DNA from: Cyclobacteriaceae bacterium
Lineage (GTDB): Bacteria; Bacteroidota; Bacteroidia; Cytophagales; Cyclobacteriaceae
Length of the DNA: 64,000 bases
Direction of reading: 5' to 3'
NCBI GenBank assembly: GCA_019638235.1
Contig: JAHBUE010000001.1
Coordinates: 2,404,492-2,468,491, forward strand
In this document: positions 56,147 to 64,000 of the stretch, in pieces
How the letters are laid out: each line of letters starts with the position of its first letter
Position numbering within the stretch: the first letter of the stretch is position 1
Program-made: the position numbers and the translations under genes
The notes under the pieces: generated by a model
Databases searched by the model: none
What the model was told of the DNA's origin: nothing
What the model saw: the letters and a program-made list of their open reading frames with translations, nothing else

Positions 56147-58096
56147 TTACTTAATCTTCTTCTTCGCAAAACTGAATACCACGAAGCCAAGAATGGCAAA
56201 CATGATAATGGAAATCAAATCGCCACCTTCGGGTATAATGCCGTGCACCGAATTGTGAATAGCGGCAATAACCGATTTAGAACCCTCGTCAGTAGTTACA
56301 TTAGTGCCCAACAAAACCGCTACCAGAATACCGGTAAGCGCACCACCGGCAATCAACCCCGAACTGAACAAGGCGCCAGAACTTACTTCCGACTCCTCTC
56401 CTTTCCGGTTGGTAACTTTATCGGCAATGGCTTTGATTAACCCGCCAATAAAAATGGGCGATGTTGTTGACAGCGGTAAATACGCACCAACAGCAAACGC
56501 CAATGAACTTACACCACACAACTCCACCACTGCCGAAAGACCCATACCTGTAATCACTAATCCCCAAGGCAAATTCTGACTAAGTAATCCTTTAATAACG
56601 GTTGACATAAGCATGGCCTGCGGTGCAGGTAGCGGGTTTGGATGTTCTTCCGTTACAACGCCAATGCCTAAGGTATCATGCAATAGCAACAAGGTAAACC
56701 CAATGGCAACGGTCGATACCAGCACGCCTATCAGCAACCCTATTTGTTGTTTGATAGGCGTTGCCCCTACCAGGAAACCGGTTTTTAAATCCTGCGAAGT
56801 AGCACCGGCATTGGCCGCTGCAATACATACAATAGACCCAACAACAAGCGCAATGGGCTGATAGAAATCGCCCGTCCAGCCGATACCGATAAAGATGAGC
56901 GATGTTGCCATGAGCGTGGCAATGGTCATGCCCGATACGGGGCTTGAAGATGAACCAATCAACCCGACAATGCGCGAAGCAACCGTAACAAAGAAAAATC
57001 CGAACACTACAATCATAATTGCAGACAGGAAATTTGTGGGCACGTTTGGCAGAATGGCCATCAGAAATACCAGTACAACAGAGCCAATCACTACAAAAAT
57101 CAAGGGCATATCTTTTTCTGTACGCGCCTGGGTAGCTGCGGTCTGGGCATTGCGCGAGCGCAGGTCTTTAAACGAATCTTTAAATGCCGTTACAATAGTG
57201 GGCAATGTTTTAATTAGCGTAATGATACCGCCAAACGTTACGGCACCGGCACCAATGTATCGGATGTACTTGCTCCAGATTTGCGAAGGCGACATTTCCG
57301 AAATCAACATAGTTTCTTCGGGCGCCATAGGTGTGGTAAGGTTATCACCCAACAGGGTTATTAACGGAATAAGCACCAACCACGACAGCACACCACCGGC
57401 TACCATAATGCCACCAATGCGCGGCCCGATGATGTAGCCCACGCCTAACAGTTCAGGTGTGATTTCTGCATTTACAGTTCCGTTAGGCAAAGCCGATGAC
57501 CTGCCGAATACATATTGCGGCACTTCTTTCCACAATCCTAAAATGGACATGAAGCCTTTATACAAAAAGGCAACGCCCAATCCGTAAAAAACATTTTTGG
57601 CAAGCTGCCCGCCTTTTTCACCGGCTACCAGCACATCAGCGCAAGCGGCACCTTCAGGATATGGAAGTTTGCCATGCTCTTTTACAATAAGCGCCCTGCG
57701 CAACGGAACCATAAACAGCACACCCAGCACACCGCCCACAAGGGCAAGCACAAAAATCTGGAAGTATTGAAAATAGGCTTCGCCACCGGTAAGGAACAAC
57801 AAAGCCGGAACAGTAAACACTACCCCGGCCGCTACCGACTCGCCTGCCGACCCGATAGTTTGCACCATGTTGTTTTCAAGAATGGTAGCCTTGCCTAACT
57901 TCTTAAAAATAGAAATGGCCAGTACGGCAATAGGTATGGATGCACTTACGGTAAGCCCGACTTTAAGGCCGAGATATACGGTTGCAGCACCGAAAATAAT
58001 TCCGAATATGGAACCCAGGAGCACAGCCTTGAGTGTAAATTCAGGGATAAAATCGCTGGGCGAGATGTAGGGTTTAAAGTTTTTGTTTTCTTCCAT
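56147..58096 (-). CDS. OPT family oligopeptide transporter
   Basis: 649-residue polytopic membrane protein with about 14-16 helices. The opening [52 protein letters not shown] is characteristic of prokaryotic OPT transporters, as are the [17 protein letters not shown] segment ([13 protein letters not shown]), [21 protein letters not shown] and [18 protein letters not shown] proteins import small peptides (or metal chelates in other branches) using the proton gradient. The gene starts 29 nt after the POT transporter stop, so two unrelated peptide-uptake families share one transcript. Confidence 0.94.
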   Translation of the reverse strand: MEENKNFKPYISPSDFIPEFTLKAVLLGSIFGIIFGAATVYLGLKVGLTVSASIPIAVLAISIFKKLGKATILENNMVQTIGSAGESVAAGVVFTVPALLFLTGGEAYFQYFQIFVLALVGGVLGVLFMVPLRRALIVKEHGKLPYPEGAACADVLVAGEKGGQLAKNVFYGLGVAFLYKGFMSILGLWKEVPQYVFGRSSALPNGTVNAEITPELLGVGYIIGPRIGGIMVAGGVLSWLVLIPLITLLGDNLTTPMAPEETMLISEMSPSQIWSKYIRYIGAGAVTFGGIITLIKTLPTIVTAFKDSFKDLRSRNAQTAATQARTEKDMPLIFVVIGSVVLVFLMAILPNVPTNFLSAIMIVVFGFFFVTVASRIVGLIGSSSSPVSGMTIATLMATSLIFIGIGWTGDFYQPIALVVGSIVCIAAANAGATSQDLKTGFLVGATPIKQQIGLLIGVLVSTVAIGFTLLLLHDTLGIGVVTEEHPNPLPAPQAMLMSTVIKGLLSQNLPWGLVITGMGLSAVVELCGVSSLAFAVGAYLPLSTTSPIFIGGLIKAIADKVTNRKGEESEVSSGALFSSGLIAGGALTGILVAVLLGTNVTTDEGSKSVIAAIHNSVHGIIPEGGDLISIIMFAILGFVVFSFAKKKIK

Positions 58097-58125
58097 AGGT
58101 ATAAGGTATAGATTACAAATTCAAA

Positions 58126-59625
58126 TCAGTTGATGTTGCCCATCAGCTTGCGGATAGGTTTGTTAAATATCAGAACAATAACCGTAGCTACAAACATAAT
58201 TTTAACAATAAGTCCGAAGAGGTCGGTAAGCAAAGAAGGGTTAGCGGAAATGGCTTCATCGTTAAATTCTCCTGCATACAATCCTGCCACGAGGTTGCCT
58301 AAAGCAAGCGCCATGAAAAACACACCCATCATCTGCCCTACCAATCGTTTAGGCGACAACTTTGTAACACCACTCAAGCCGATTGGGTACAGGCAAATCT
58401 CTCCGAAGGTATGAAGCATATAGGTAAGGATGAGCCACGCAGGCAAAGGTTTGCCACCGGCAATTACAATATTGGAAGCGAAAATCATAACCAGGTAGCC
58501 GAGTCCCATCCACAAAAGCCCGAGCGCCATTTTAACCGGAGTGCTGGGATTTAAGTTTCGTTTGGCGAGCCATGTCCATAACCAGGCAAACACCGGAACA
58601 AACACCAGTACAAAAAACGGAGGCGCTGATTGAAGCCAACTTGCCGGCATTTCAAAGCTACCAATAAACATATTGGTGTATCGTTCGGCAAATAGGTTTA
58701 GTGTGGAGCCTTGCCCTTCGTAGCCTGCATAAAATGCAATAGTAACTAAGAACAAGATGAAGATAGCTACCACTTTTTTCTTCTCATCGCCATTCAAATT
58801 CTCGAACAGAAATACATAAATAAAATACGCTAACACGGCAACGAGTATGACCACGCCCGACACACCGGCAAACACTATCGGGTTAATGTGGATTACGCGC
58901 GCAATCAGTAACCCTACCAACACCGCAAGCAATAACCCGATAACCCAAAGGCCGTTGCGAATGGTCTGTTCTCTTTTGTTTTGCTGTGCGGCATCAGGCA
59001 ACCTTACCGGCTCAAGCCCCACTTGCCCCAAGTGATTTTCTGTAAGCTTGTATTGAATCAATCCTAAAATCATACCTACGCCAGCCGCTGCAAAACCATA
59101 GTGCCAGTTTATGTTTTCGCCCAGATAGCCCACAATGAGCGGGGCGAGCAACGCACCGGTGTTTATGCCCATATAAAACAACGAAAAGCCTGCATCCCGC
59201 TTAACCTGTTCATCGGCAGGGTATATCTCGCCCACCATGCTGCTGATATTCGGTTTGAGCAAGCCCGTGCCAATTATAATTAAAAGCATTCCGACAAAGA
59301 ATGTTTCGGTAGAAGGGAAAACCATGCAGATATGCCCTGCGGCAATAATGCACCCACCATAAAAAACAGATTTCCGTAACCCGAAAAATTTATCAGCCAG
59401 CCAACCTCCCGGAAGAGCCATAAGATATACAAACATGGTGTATAGTCCGTAGATAGCACCCCCGGTGCGGTCGTCAAGCCCCATGCCTCCGTCCTCTACG
59501 GCAGCCACCATGAATAACAACAACAGGGCACGCATACCATAGTAGCTGAACCGCTCCCACATTTCGGTAAAAAATAATGTGGCAAGCCCGCGAGGATGGC
59601 CAAAAAAGGTTTTGGCAGAAGTCAT
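58126..59625 (-). CDS. POT/PTR family proton-dependent oligopeptide transporter
   Basis: 499-residue MFS-fold transporter with 12-14 helices. The POT signature ERFSYYGMRALLLLF in helix 1 contains the ExxERF-type proton site (WERFSYYG). The second signature FSLFYMGINTGALLAPLIVGYLG follows; later segments include FFYAGYEGQGSTLNLFAERY-like text and HTFGEICLYPIGLSGVTKLSP near helix 10, where the conserved Glu of TFGE lies. It imports di- and tripeptides with protons. It is upstream of the OPT gene in a minus-strand operon. Confidence 0.95.
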   Translation of the reverse strand: MTSAKTFFGHPRGLATLFFTEMWERFSYYGMRALLLLFMVAAVEDGGMGLDDRTGGAIYGLYTMFVYLMALPGGWLADKFFGLRKSVFYGGCIIAAGHICMVFPSTETFFVGMLLIIIGTGLLKPNISSMVGEIYPADEQVKRDAGFSLFYMGINTGALLAPLIVGYLGENINWHYGFAAAGVGMILGLIQYKLTENHLGQVGLEPVRLPDAAQQNKREQTIRNGLWVIGLLLAVLVGLLIARVIHINPIVFAGVSGVVILVAVLAYFIYVFLFENLNGDEKKKVVAIFILFLVTIAFYAGYEGQGSTLNLFAERYTNMFIGSFEMPASWLQSAPPFFVLVFVPVFAWLWTWLAKRNLNPSTPVKMALGLLWMGLGYLVMIFASNIVIAGGKPLPAWLILTYMLHTFGEICLYPIGLSGVTKLSPKRLVGQMMGVFFMALALGNLVAGLYAGEFNDEAISANPSLLTDLFGLIVKIMFVATVIVLIFNKPIRKLMGNIN

Positions 59626-59748
59626 AGTTTCAGGTTGATAGTATTCGCTATTATTTAGCGTTTCAAAGTATGCGTATTAATTCAGTATTGCAATAGTTTA
59701 CTTTTGGGCACAAAACAATTGAACCTGATGTTGCACAACATAAAAAAA

Positions 59749-59776
59749 CAGGCAACAGGCAATAATCAACAGGCAA
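59749..59776. repeat. Three CAGGCAA heptamers in the POT/pckG gap
   Basis: CAGGCAA occurs at 59749-59755, 59756-59762 and 59770-59776 in the 220-base gap between the POT gene start and the pckG stop. Nothing else coding is visible in this gap. Significance unclear. Confidence 0.4.
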
Positions 59777-59845
59777 TTTCAAATCACGCTTGAAGCGTAG
59801 CAATATTGCTTATTGCTCTTGCCCTGCTGTCTATTAAATTCAGTA

Positions 59846-61702
59846 TTAAAACCGCTCCGGCTCCAACTTCCACCTTTCGGGTGAACGCCATAGGTTAGAA
59901 AGAAGCAACTCACGCATGAAAATAAATTCCTTAGGAAGTTTGTCGTACATGCGCTCGAACAACTCGGCATGTTGCAGTAATTCGGCTTTCCATTCTTCGC
60001 GGTCGATAGACGTAATGCTTTCAAACTGTTCAGGTGTAAAATCAAGTCCTGTCCAGTCCATGTCTTCAAACGTGGGCATCCACCCTATCGGGCTTTCAAC
60101 AGCGTTTACCTCGCCCCTGCTTTTCAATACAATCCATTTTAGCACGCGCATGTTATCGCCAAAGCCCGGCCATATAAAATTGCCTTCGGCATCTTTCCTG
60201 AACCAGTTCACACCATAAATACGTGGCGGTGCAGGCAACCCGCGACCAAACTGTAACCAATGATTGAAGTAGTCGCCCATGTGATACCCGCAAAACGGTA
60301 ACATCGCAAACGGGTCGCGCCTTACTTTACCTATTTCGCCAAAGGCTGCCGCTGTCGTTTCAGAGCCCATAGTAGCGGCCAGGTAAACGCCAAATGCCCA
60401 GTTGGCAGATTGATATACAAGTGGAATAGTAGTGCTTCTTCTGCCACCAAATATAAACGCACTCACCGGCACACCTTTCGGGTTCTCCCAATCCGAGTCG
60501 ATAGCCGGGTTTTGGCCGGCTGAAACAGTAAACCGGCTGTTTGGATGCGCTGCGGGTTTCCCCAATGCCGAATCCCATTTTTGTCCGCGCCAGTCGATAA
60601 GGTTTTTAGGCGGTTCCTTACTCATTCCTTCCCACCAAACATCACCGTCTTCGGTAACGGCTACGTTTGTGAAGATGGTATTTTTAGAAATGGTAGCCAT
60701 TGCATTGGGATTTGTTTTCTGGTTTGTGCCCGGGGCAACACCAAAATATCCGGCTTCGGGATTGATGGCATACAACCTTCCATCTTTACCGGGCTTTATC
60801 CACGCAATGTCATCGCCTACGGTAGTTACTTTCCAGCCGTCAAATTCTTGTGGCGGAATGAGCATAGCAAAATTGGTTTTACCACACGCACTCGGAAAGG
60901 CGGCAGCTACATAATCTTTTTGTCCGTCAGGGCTTTGCACCCCTACCAACAGCATGTGCTCGGCCAACCAGTTTTCGTCATTAGCCATAACAGACGCTAC
61001 GCGCAAGGCAAAACATTTCTTACCCAGTAAGGCATTACCGCCATATCCTGAGCCGTAAGAAACAATGGAACGCTCTTCAGGATAATGAACAATATATTTT
61101 GTTGTAGGATTGGTAGGCCATTTTGAATCTTCCTGCCCCGGCTTTAAAGGTGCACCTACCGTGTGCAGGCATTTTACATATTCACCGTCTTCGCCCAGCA
61201 AGTCCATTATTTTAGAACTTACCCGCGTCATCAGGTGCATATTCACTACCACGTATTCCGAATCGGTAATTTGAATACCGGGTTGCGAAATATCCGAGCC
61301 AATAGGCCCCATGCTAAACGGAATTACATACATGGTGCGGCCTTGCATACAACCTTCTAATAATGGTTGTAAAGTCTGTTTCATCGCTTTCGGGTCAACC
61401 CAGTTGTTGGTTGGCCCGGCATTTTCTTTTTTCCTGCTACATATATAGGTGCGGTCTTCTACCCGCGCCACATCGCTGGGGTCAGAAAAGCACGCAAAGC
61501 TGTTTGGTCTTTTTTCGGGATTAAGCCGGATGAAGGTTCCTTTGCTGACTAATAATTCGCAGAGTTCATCGTACTCGGCTTTGGAGCCATCGCACCATCT
61601 AACCTGGTCGGGTTTGCACAATTCTGCTAATTGCTTTATCCAGTCTTTTGCTTCTTCGTGTTTTACGGGGTAAGCGCTTGTTGTAAGTAATTCGTTAGTC
61701 AT
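59846..61702 (-). CDS. pckG: GTP-dependent phosphoenolpyruvate carboxykinase
   Basis: 618-residue PEPCK of the GTP class, longer than the ATP class. Catalytic elements are visible: the kinase-1 P-loop [13 protein letters not shown] with the reactive Cys, the metal-binding [22 protein letters not shown], and the GTP-type [18 protein letters not shown] region. It interconverts oxaloacetate and PEP, for gluconeogenesis or anaplerosis. It stands alone on the minus strand with a candidate promoter just upstream. Length and motifs are normal. Confidence 0.97.
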   Translation of the reverse strand: MTNELLTTSAYPVKHEEAKDWIKQLAELCKPDQVRWCDGSKAEYDELCELLVSKGTFIRLNPEKRPNSFACFSDPSDVARVEDRTYICSRKKENAGPTNNWVDPKAMKQTLQPLLEGCMQGRTMYVIPFSMGPIGSDISQPGIQITDSEYVVVNMHLMTRVSSKIMDLLGEDGEYVKCLHTVGAPLKPGQEDSKWPTNPTTKYIVHYPEERSIVSYGSGYGGNALLGKKCFALRVASVMANDENWLAEHMLLVGVQSPDGQKDYVAAAFPSACGKTNFAMLIPPQEFDGWKVTTVGDDIAWIKPGKDGRLYAINPEAGYFGVAPGTNQKTNPNAMATISKNTIFTNVAVTEDGDVWWEGMSKEPPKNLIDWRGQKWDSALGKPAAHPNSRFTVSAGQNPAIDSDWENPKGVPVSAFIFGGRRSTTIPLVYQSANWAFGVYLAATMGSETTAAAFGEIGKVRRDPFAMLPFCGYHMGDYFNHWLQFGRGLPAPPRIYGVNWFRKDAEGNFIWPGFGDNMRVLKWIVLKSRGEVNAVESPIGWMPTFEDMDWTGLDFTPEQFESITSIDREEWKAELLQHAELFERMYDKLPKEFIFMRELLLSNLWRSPERWKLEPERF

Positions 61703-61734
61703 ATCGGTTTAGGTCTAATTGCTGATTGAGGCGA

Positions 61735-61765
61735 CAAAAATACTGATAGAATCTGCAAAATGAAA
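61735..61765 (-). promoter_or_regulatory. Candidate promoter of pckG
   Basis: Minus-strand TTTC (61765-61762), a 19-nt spacer and TATTTTTG (61742-61735), an exact -7 match. The leader would be about 27 nt. Confidence 0.4.
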
Positions 61766-61903
61766 GGTTTCAATCGATTGCATAAATAAAATTTAATTGT
61801 TGCATGGATATGGCTTCTGATTATAAATTTCTTGGATAAATCGGCTGATACTGTTAAACTGCGAGCTTATATAAACCTGTTTTTTTAACTAAATCAATAA
61901 CCA

Positions 61904-62362
61904 ATGATGCTCAAGAAGTTATGTATTGCGTTTTGCCTGATGCTGGGTTTTCAGGGCGTTTTTGCACAAGCGGAAGTTACCGATGAAGAATTAAAGAAGT
62001 ATGCTGTTGTGATGGATTCCGTTGACAACATGAAGGCAGACCTGATTGAATCTATTTCGGAGATGGTGAAGAATAACGAAAAGGTAACAGCAGCCCGTTA
62101 TAACGAACTATCTAAAATCATTAATGATGAAACCAAATTAGCAGAAGCCAGTGCCAAACCCGAAGAAATTGAGGCAATCAAAGAGATACTCAAGTTTAAA
62201 GATGAAGGCACCGCCAAAATCCAGGAAACATTTAAAACTCTGGCTACCGAACACGTAGGCGCTGCTGTATTCAATAAGGTGAAAAAGGCTATTGCCGAAG
62301 ACGCTGAAACAAAAGCCAAGTACCAGGAAATACTGGCAGAGTTAAAGGAAGATTCTGAGTAA
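61904..62362 (+). CDS. Small secreted helical protein (DUF4168-like)
   Basis: 152-residue protein with a signal peptide (MMLKKLCIAFCLMLGFQGVFAQ, cleavage after Ala-Gln or just before). The mature part is almost entirely charged helix: EVTDEELKKYAVVMDSVDNMKADLIESI near the start, and VFNKVKKAIAEDAETKAKYQEILAEL at the end. The pattern resembles DUF4168-type periplasmic proteins, but the match is by general look only. It sits alone between pckG and the M15 peptidase and is followed by a terminator. Function unknown. Confidence 0.72.
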   Translation: MMLKKLCIAFCLMLGFQGVFAQAEVTDEELKKYAVVMDSVDNMKADLIESISEMVKNNEKVTAARYNELSKIINDETKLAEASAKPEEIEAIKEILKFKDEGTAKIQETFKTLATEHVGAAVFNKVKKAIAEDAETKAKYQEILAELKEDSE

Positions 62363-62389
62363 TCAGCTTTGCCTACCGAAACCATCAAG

Positions 62390-62417
62390 AAATCGCGGGC
62401 ATCAGTCCGCGATTTTT
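62390..62417 (+). terminator. Intrinsic terminator after the small secreted protein
   Basis: AAATCGCGG/CCGCGATTT 9-bp stem (62390-62398 with 62407-62415), 8-nt loop, then a short T-run. Confidence 0.85.
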
Positions 62418-62418
62418 G

Positions 62419-62453
62419 TTTGTAGCTATTTCGTTAAAAAAATACTACTTTTG
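62419..62453 (+). promoter_or_regulatory. Candidate promoter of the M15 peptidase
   Basis: TTTG (62419-62422), a 23-nt spacer and TACTTTTG (62446-62453), an exact -7 match, starting right after the preceding terminator. The transcript would have a leader of only a few bases before the ATG at 62465. Confidence 0.5.
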
Positions 62454-62464
62454 AACTTTAATCA

Positions 62465-63283
62465 ATGGCAGCAATGCGTTTTTTCATTGGTTCACTATTT
62501 TTTAGTCTGTTAATCTGCACTGCAAAGGCGCAGTCTTTATTTCAGCCGTACGATTGCCGGCCTGAAGTAGAAATCATTAACCGTATTGAAGTAGAAAAGC
62601 GCTTACGCGAACAGGCTTACCGTGATTCCGTGCACGAAGCACAACATCAATTAGTAATGCTTCAGCGTGAAGCTTATAAAAAATATTGGCTTGAGGATAC
62701 ATTGAATGGATGGAAAACCTGGAAAATCAACGAAAACTATGCCTTTGGAAAAGATCGTGGCAGCTTACCCATGATTGCCGAATTACAGGCGTTACATCCG
62801 GTGTTTCGTGATAAGGTTGTTCAATTGATTGAGCGTTGCGCACAAAAAGGTATTGAACTTGCACTTGTTGAAACCTATCGCACACATTCCAAACAGGCCG
62901 AATACAAAGGCATGGGTAAAGCCTACACGAGGAAGGGTGCCGGAAGATCGAAACATCAATACGGGTTAGCAGTAGATGTAGTACCTGTTGTTAATGGTGA
63001 ACCGCAATGGGAGAACAAGGCGCTATGGCGAAAGATCGGTATTACCGGTGAACAACTTGGGCTGCGTTGGGGCGGGCGCTGGCGACATCCTTACGATCCT
63101 GGTCATTTTGAATGGACGGGCGGAATGCCTCCATCACAACTTGCACAAGGTAAACTGTATCATCCGAAACTTATTGAACTATATCCCTGCATTGAAGCCG
63201 ATCTGCGCATGCTAAACCGGTACTGGGAAAACTGGGAAGCCGAACAAGCCTCACTCGCTAATAACACTACTCCCACACAATAG
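62465..63283 (+). CDS. M15-family peptidoglycan peptidase
   Basis: 272-residue secreted protein with a signal peptide (about 1-22, SLLICTAKAQ). Residues about 100-225 form an M15 (VanY/endolysin L-Ala-D-Glu peptidase-like) domain. The zinc ligands are visible as His164 and Asp171 in SKHQYGLAVDVVP and His214 in DPGHFEW; the upstream LVETYRTHSKQ resembles the substrate-side SG.R...Q motif. It probably trims peptide stems of cell-wall peptidoglycan. An ATG four codons in (62474) is an alternative start. It overlaps the convergent GH30 gene by 17 nt at the 3' end. Confidence 0.9.
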   Translation: MAAMRFFIGSLFFSLLICTAKAQSLFQPYDCRPEVEIINRIEVEKRLREQAYRDSVHEAQHQLVMLQREAYKKYWLEDTLNGWKTWKINENYAFGKDRGSLPMIAELQALHPVFRDKVVQLIERCAQKGIELALVETYRTHSKQAEYKGMGKAYTRKGAGRSKHQYGLAVDVVPVVNGEPQWENKALWRKIGITGEQLGLRWGGRWRHPYDPGHFEWTGGMPPSQLAQGKLYHPKLIELYPCIEADLRMLNRYWENWEAEQASLANNTTPTQ

Positions 63284-64000
63284 TAACCACACTTTTAGGC
63301 GGTATGGCGTAAGCAAACTTGCCTTGCCCTTCTCTTACGTTAAAAGTTTGGCTGGCCGAATCTTTATTGGCTACAACAAGAACTTTTTTACCATCCATAT
63401 TAATAAAGGCAACATACATAAGTTGCGATGAGCCTGAAGAAAGTTGTGAGTTTACCCGGTAGGCACCGGGGCGCACAAATTTTGAGAAATGACCAATGGA
63501 GTAATACTCTTCATTCCTTGTTACAGCGCCCGTACCGGAGTTGATTGTTACCACACCCCGACAATTTGAACAACCATTGTTGGCAGGCCCGAAGTTCTGA
63601 TCAAGAGCAAGGTTCCACAACAAAACATTCTTCGACCAGTTTGTTGTTGTCCCGATGAAGATGTGCTCCATATTCCAAAGCAAGTTATCGCTGAAATTCG
63701 TTGCCCACTCACCGCCCGATACTTCCGTAAAATAAAGCCCCTTGTCGGGATGGGCATTGTGTACCACACTCATTGCGGAAACATCTCCTCCATAAGCATG
63801 AAACCCGGTACCGGCAACATATTTCTTCGCATCGGCATCATTAAGAATATTGATAGCGTATTGTGTATTGTCCCAGTTATGGTCATATAGAATAATCTCG
63901 GTATCAATATTCTCGTTTTCAAACAATGGGCCTAAATGGTTCTTAACAAAATTCAACTGTTGAGATGAAGTCATGCTCATGCACGGGTAGTTGGCGGTAA
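63267..64000 (-). CDS. GH30-family glycoside hydrolase, C-terminal part (cut by window edge)
   Basis: Partial: the reading frame stays open to base 64000 (the residues before Met at 63980 read TANYPC), so the N-terminus lies outside the window. The visible part matches glucosylceramidase-like GH30: YPCMSMTSSQQL, LYDHNWDNTQYAINIL, GTGFHAYGG, LYFTEVSGGEW with the nucleophile Glu, and SIGHFSKFVRPGAYRV leading into the beta-sandwich domain that follows the barrel. The general acid (NEP motif) would lie upstream, outside the window. Probably a secreted beta-glycosidase. Convergent with the M15 peptidase gene with a 17-nt overlap. Confidence 0.9.
   Translation of the reverse strand, partial: TANYPCMSMTSSQQLNFVKNHLGPLFENENIDTEIILYDHNWDNTQYAINILNDADAKKYVAGTGFHAYGGDVSAMSVVHNAHPDKGLYFTEVSGGEWATNFSDNLLWNMEHIFIGTTTNWSKNVLLWNLALDQNFGPANNGCSNCRGVVTINSGTGAVTRNEEYYSIGHFSKFVRPGAYRVNSQLSSGSSQLMYVAFINMDGKKVLVVANKDSASQTFNVREGQGKFAYAIPPKSVVTIVWE

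Overview
The window looks like a chromosomal segment from a Bacteroidota bacterium, most likely of the order Cytophagales. Three things support this. Two secreted proteins end in type IX secretion (T9SS) sorting domains. Several genes are preceded by Bacteroidota-type promoters (TTTG, about 19-23 nt, then TAnnTTTG) and lack strong Shine-Dalgarno sites. Gene neighbourhoods such as miaB / sigma-54 activator / lptE / TPR protein / secG and SPOR / exbB / exbD / tonB fit that phylum. I see no tRNA, rRNA, insertion sequence, integrase, prophage or CRISPR array. Coding density is high and no gene-free stretch exceeds about 300 bases.

Layout. 1-5.1 kb (minus): a TPR lipoprotein, an LpoB-like lipoprotein and rpe, then a T9SS subtilase with a small lipoprotein; a perfect 19-bp inverted repeat separates the two groups. 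5.2-9.8 kb: a TrpF-like protein lacking the catalytic residues (plus), then a glycosyltransferase, an LpxH-like phosphoesterase, trmB and folC (minus). 10-17.6 kb (minus): a TonB/ExbD/ExbB/SPOR operon beside a large TPR protein and a plug-less outer-membrane barrel, probably one envelope energy-coupling module. 17.7-19.8 kb (minus): holA, a rhomboid protease and a TerB-like protein. 19.9-23.2 kb (plus): an NtrC-type response regulator and a hybrid histidine kinase with an Hpt domain.

23.2-43.3 kb (minus) is the most unusual part. A colinear set encodes a membrane-anchored nSTAND1 ATPase with coiled coil and WD40 propeller, an outer-membrane barrel with a helical N-terminus, a lipoprotein, and a giant T9SS repeat protein of about 4,840 residues. 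The giant gene carries an essentially exact 1,080-bp tandem array of about 4.5 units. I propose that these four genes form a surface display and sensing system; this is inference.

43.5-48.6 kb (minus): an ATP/ADP-translocase-like membrane protein fused to HEAT-like repeats and a cyclic-nucleotide-binding domain, an OmpH/Skp-like chaperone, an unknown acidic protein and a gamma-carbonic-anhydrase-like protein. 48.7-53.3 kb (plus): miaB, a receiver-less sigma-54 activator, lptE, a TPR-like protein and secG. 53.5-56.0 kb (plus): groES-groEL and a second TerB-like gene. 56.1-61.7 kb (minus): an OPT transporter, a POT peptide transporter and GTP-dependent PEP carboxykinase. 61.9-63.3 kb (plus): a small secreted helical protein and an M15 peptidase. 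The right edge cuts a GH30 glycosidase (minus).

Several natural-looking starts are TTG or GTG, and several upstream in-frame TTG/GTG codons are unlikely starts. Entries state which start was chosen and why. All family assignments rest on motif recognition by eye; no database search was run.
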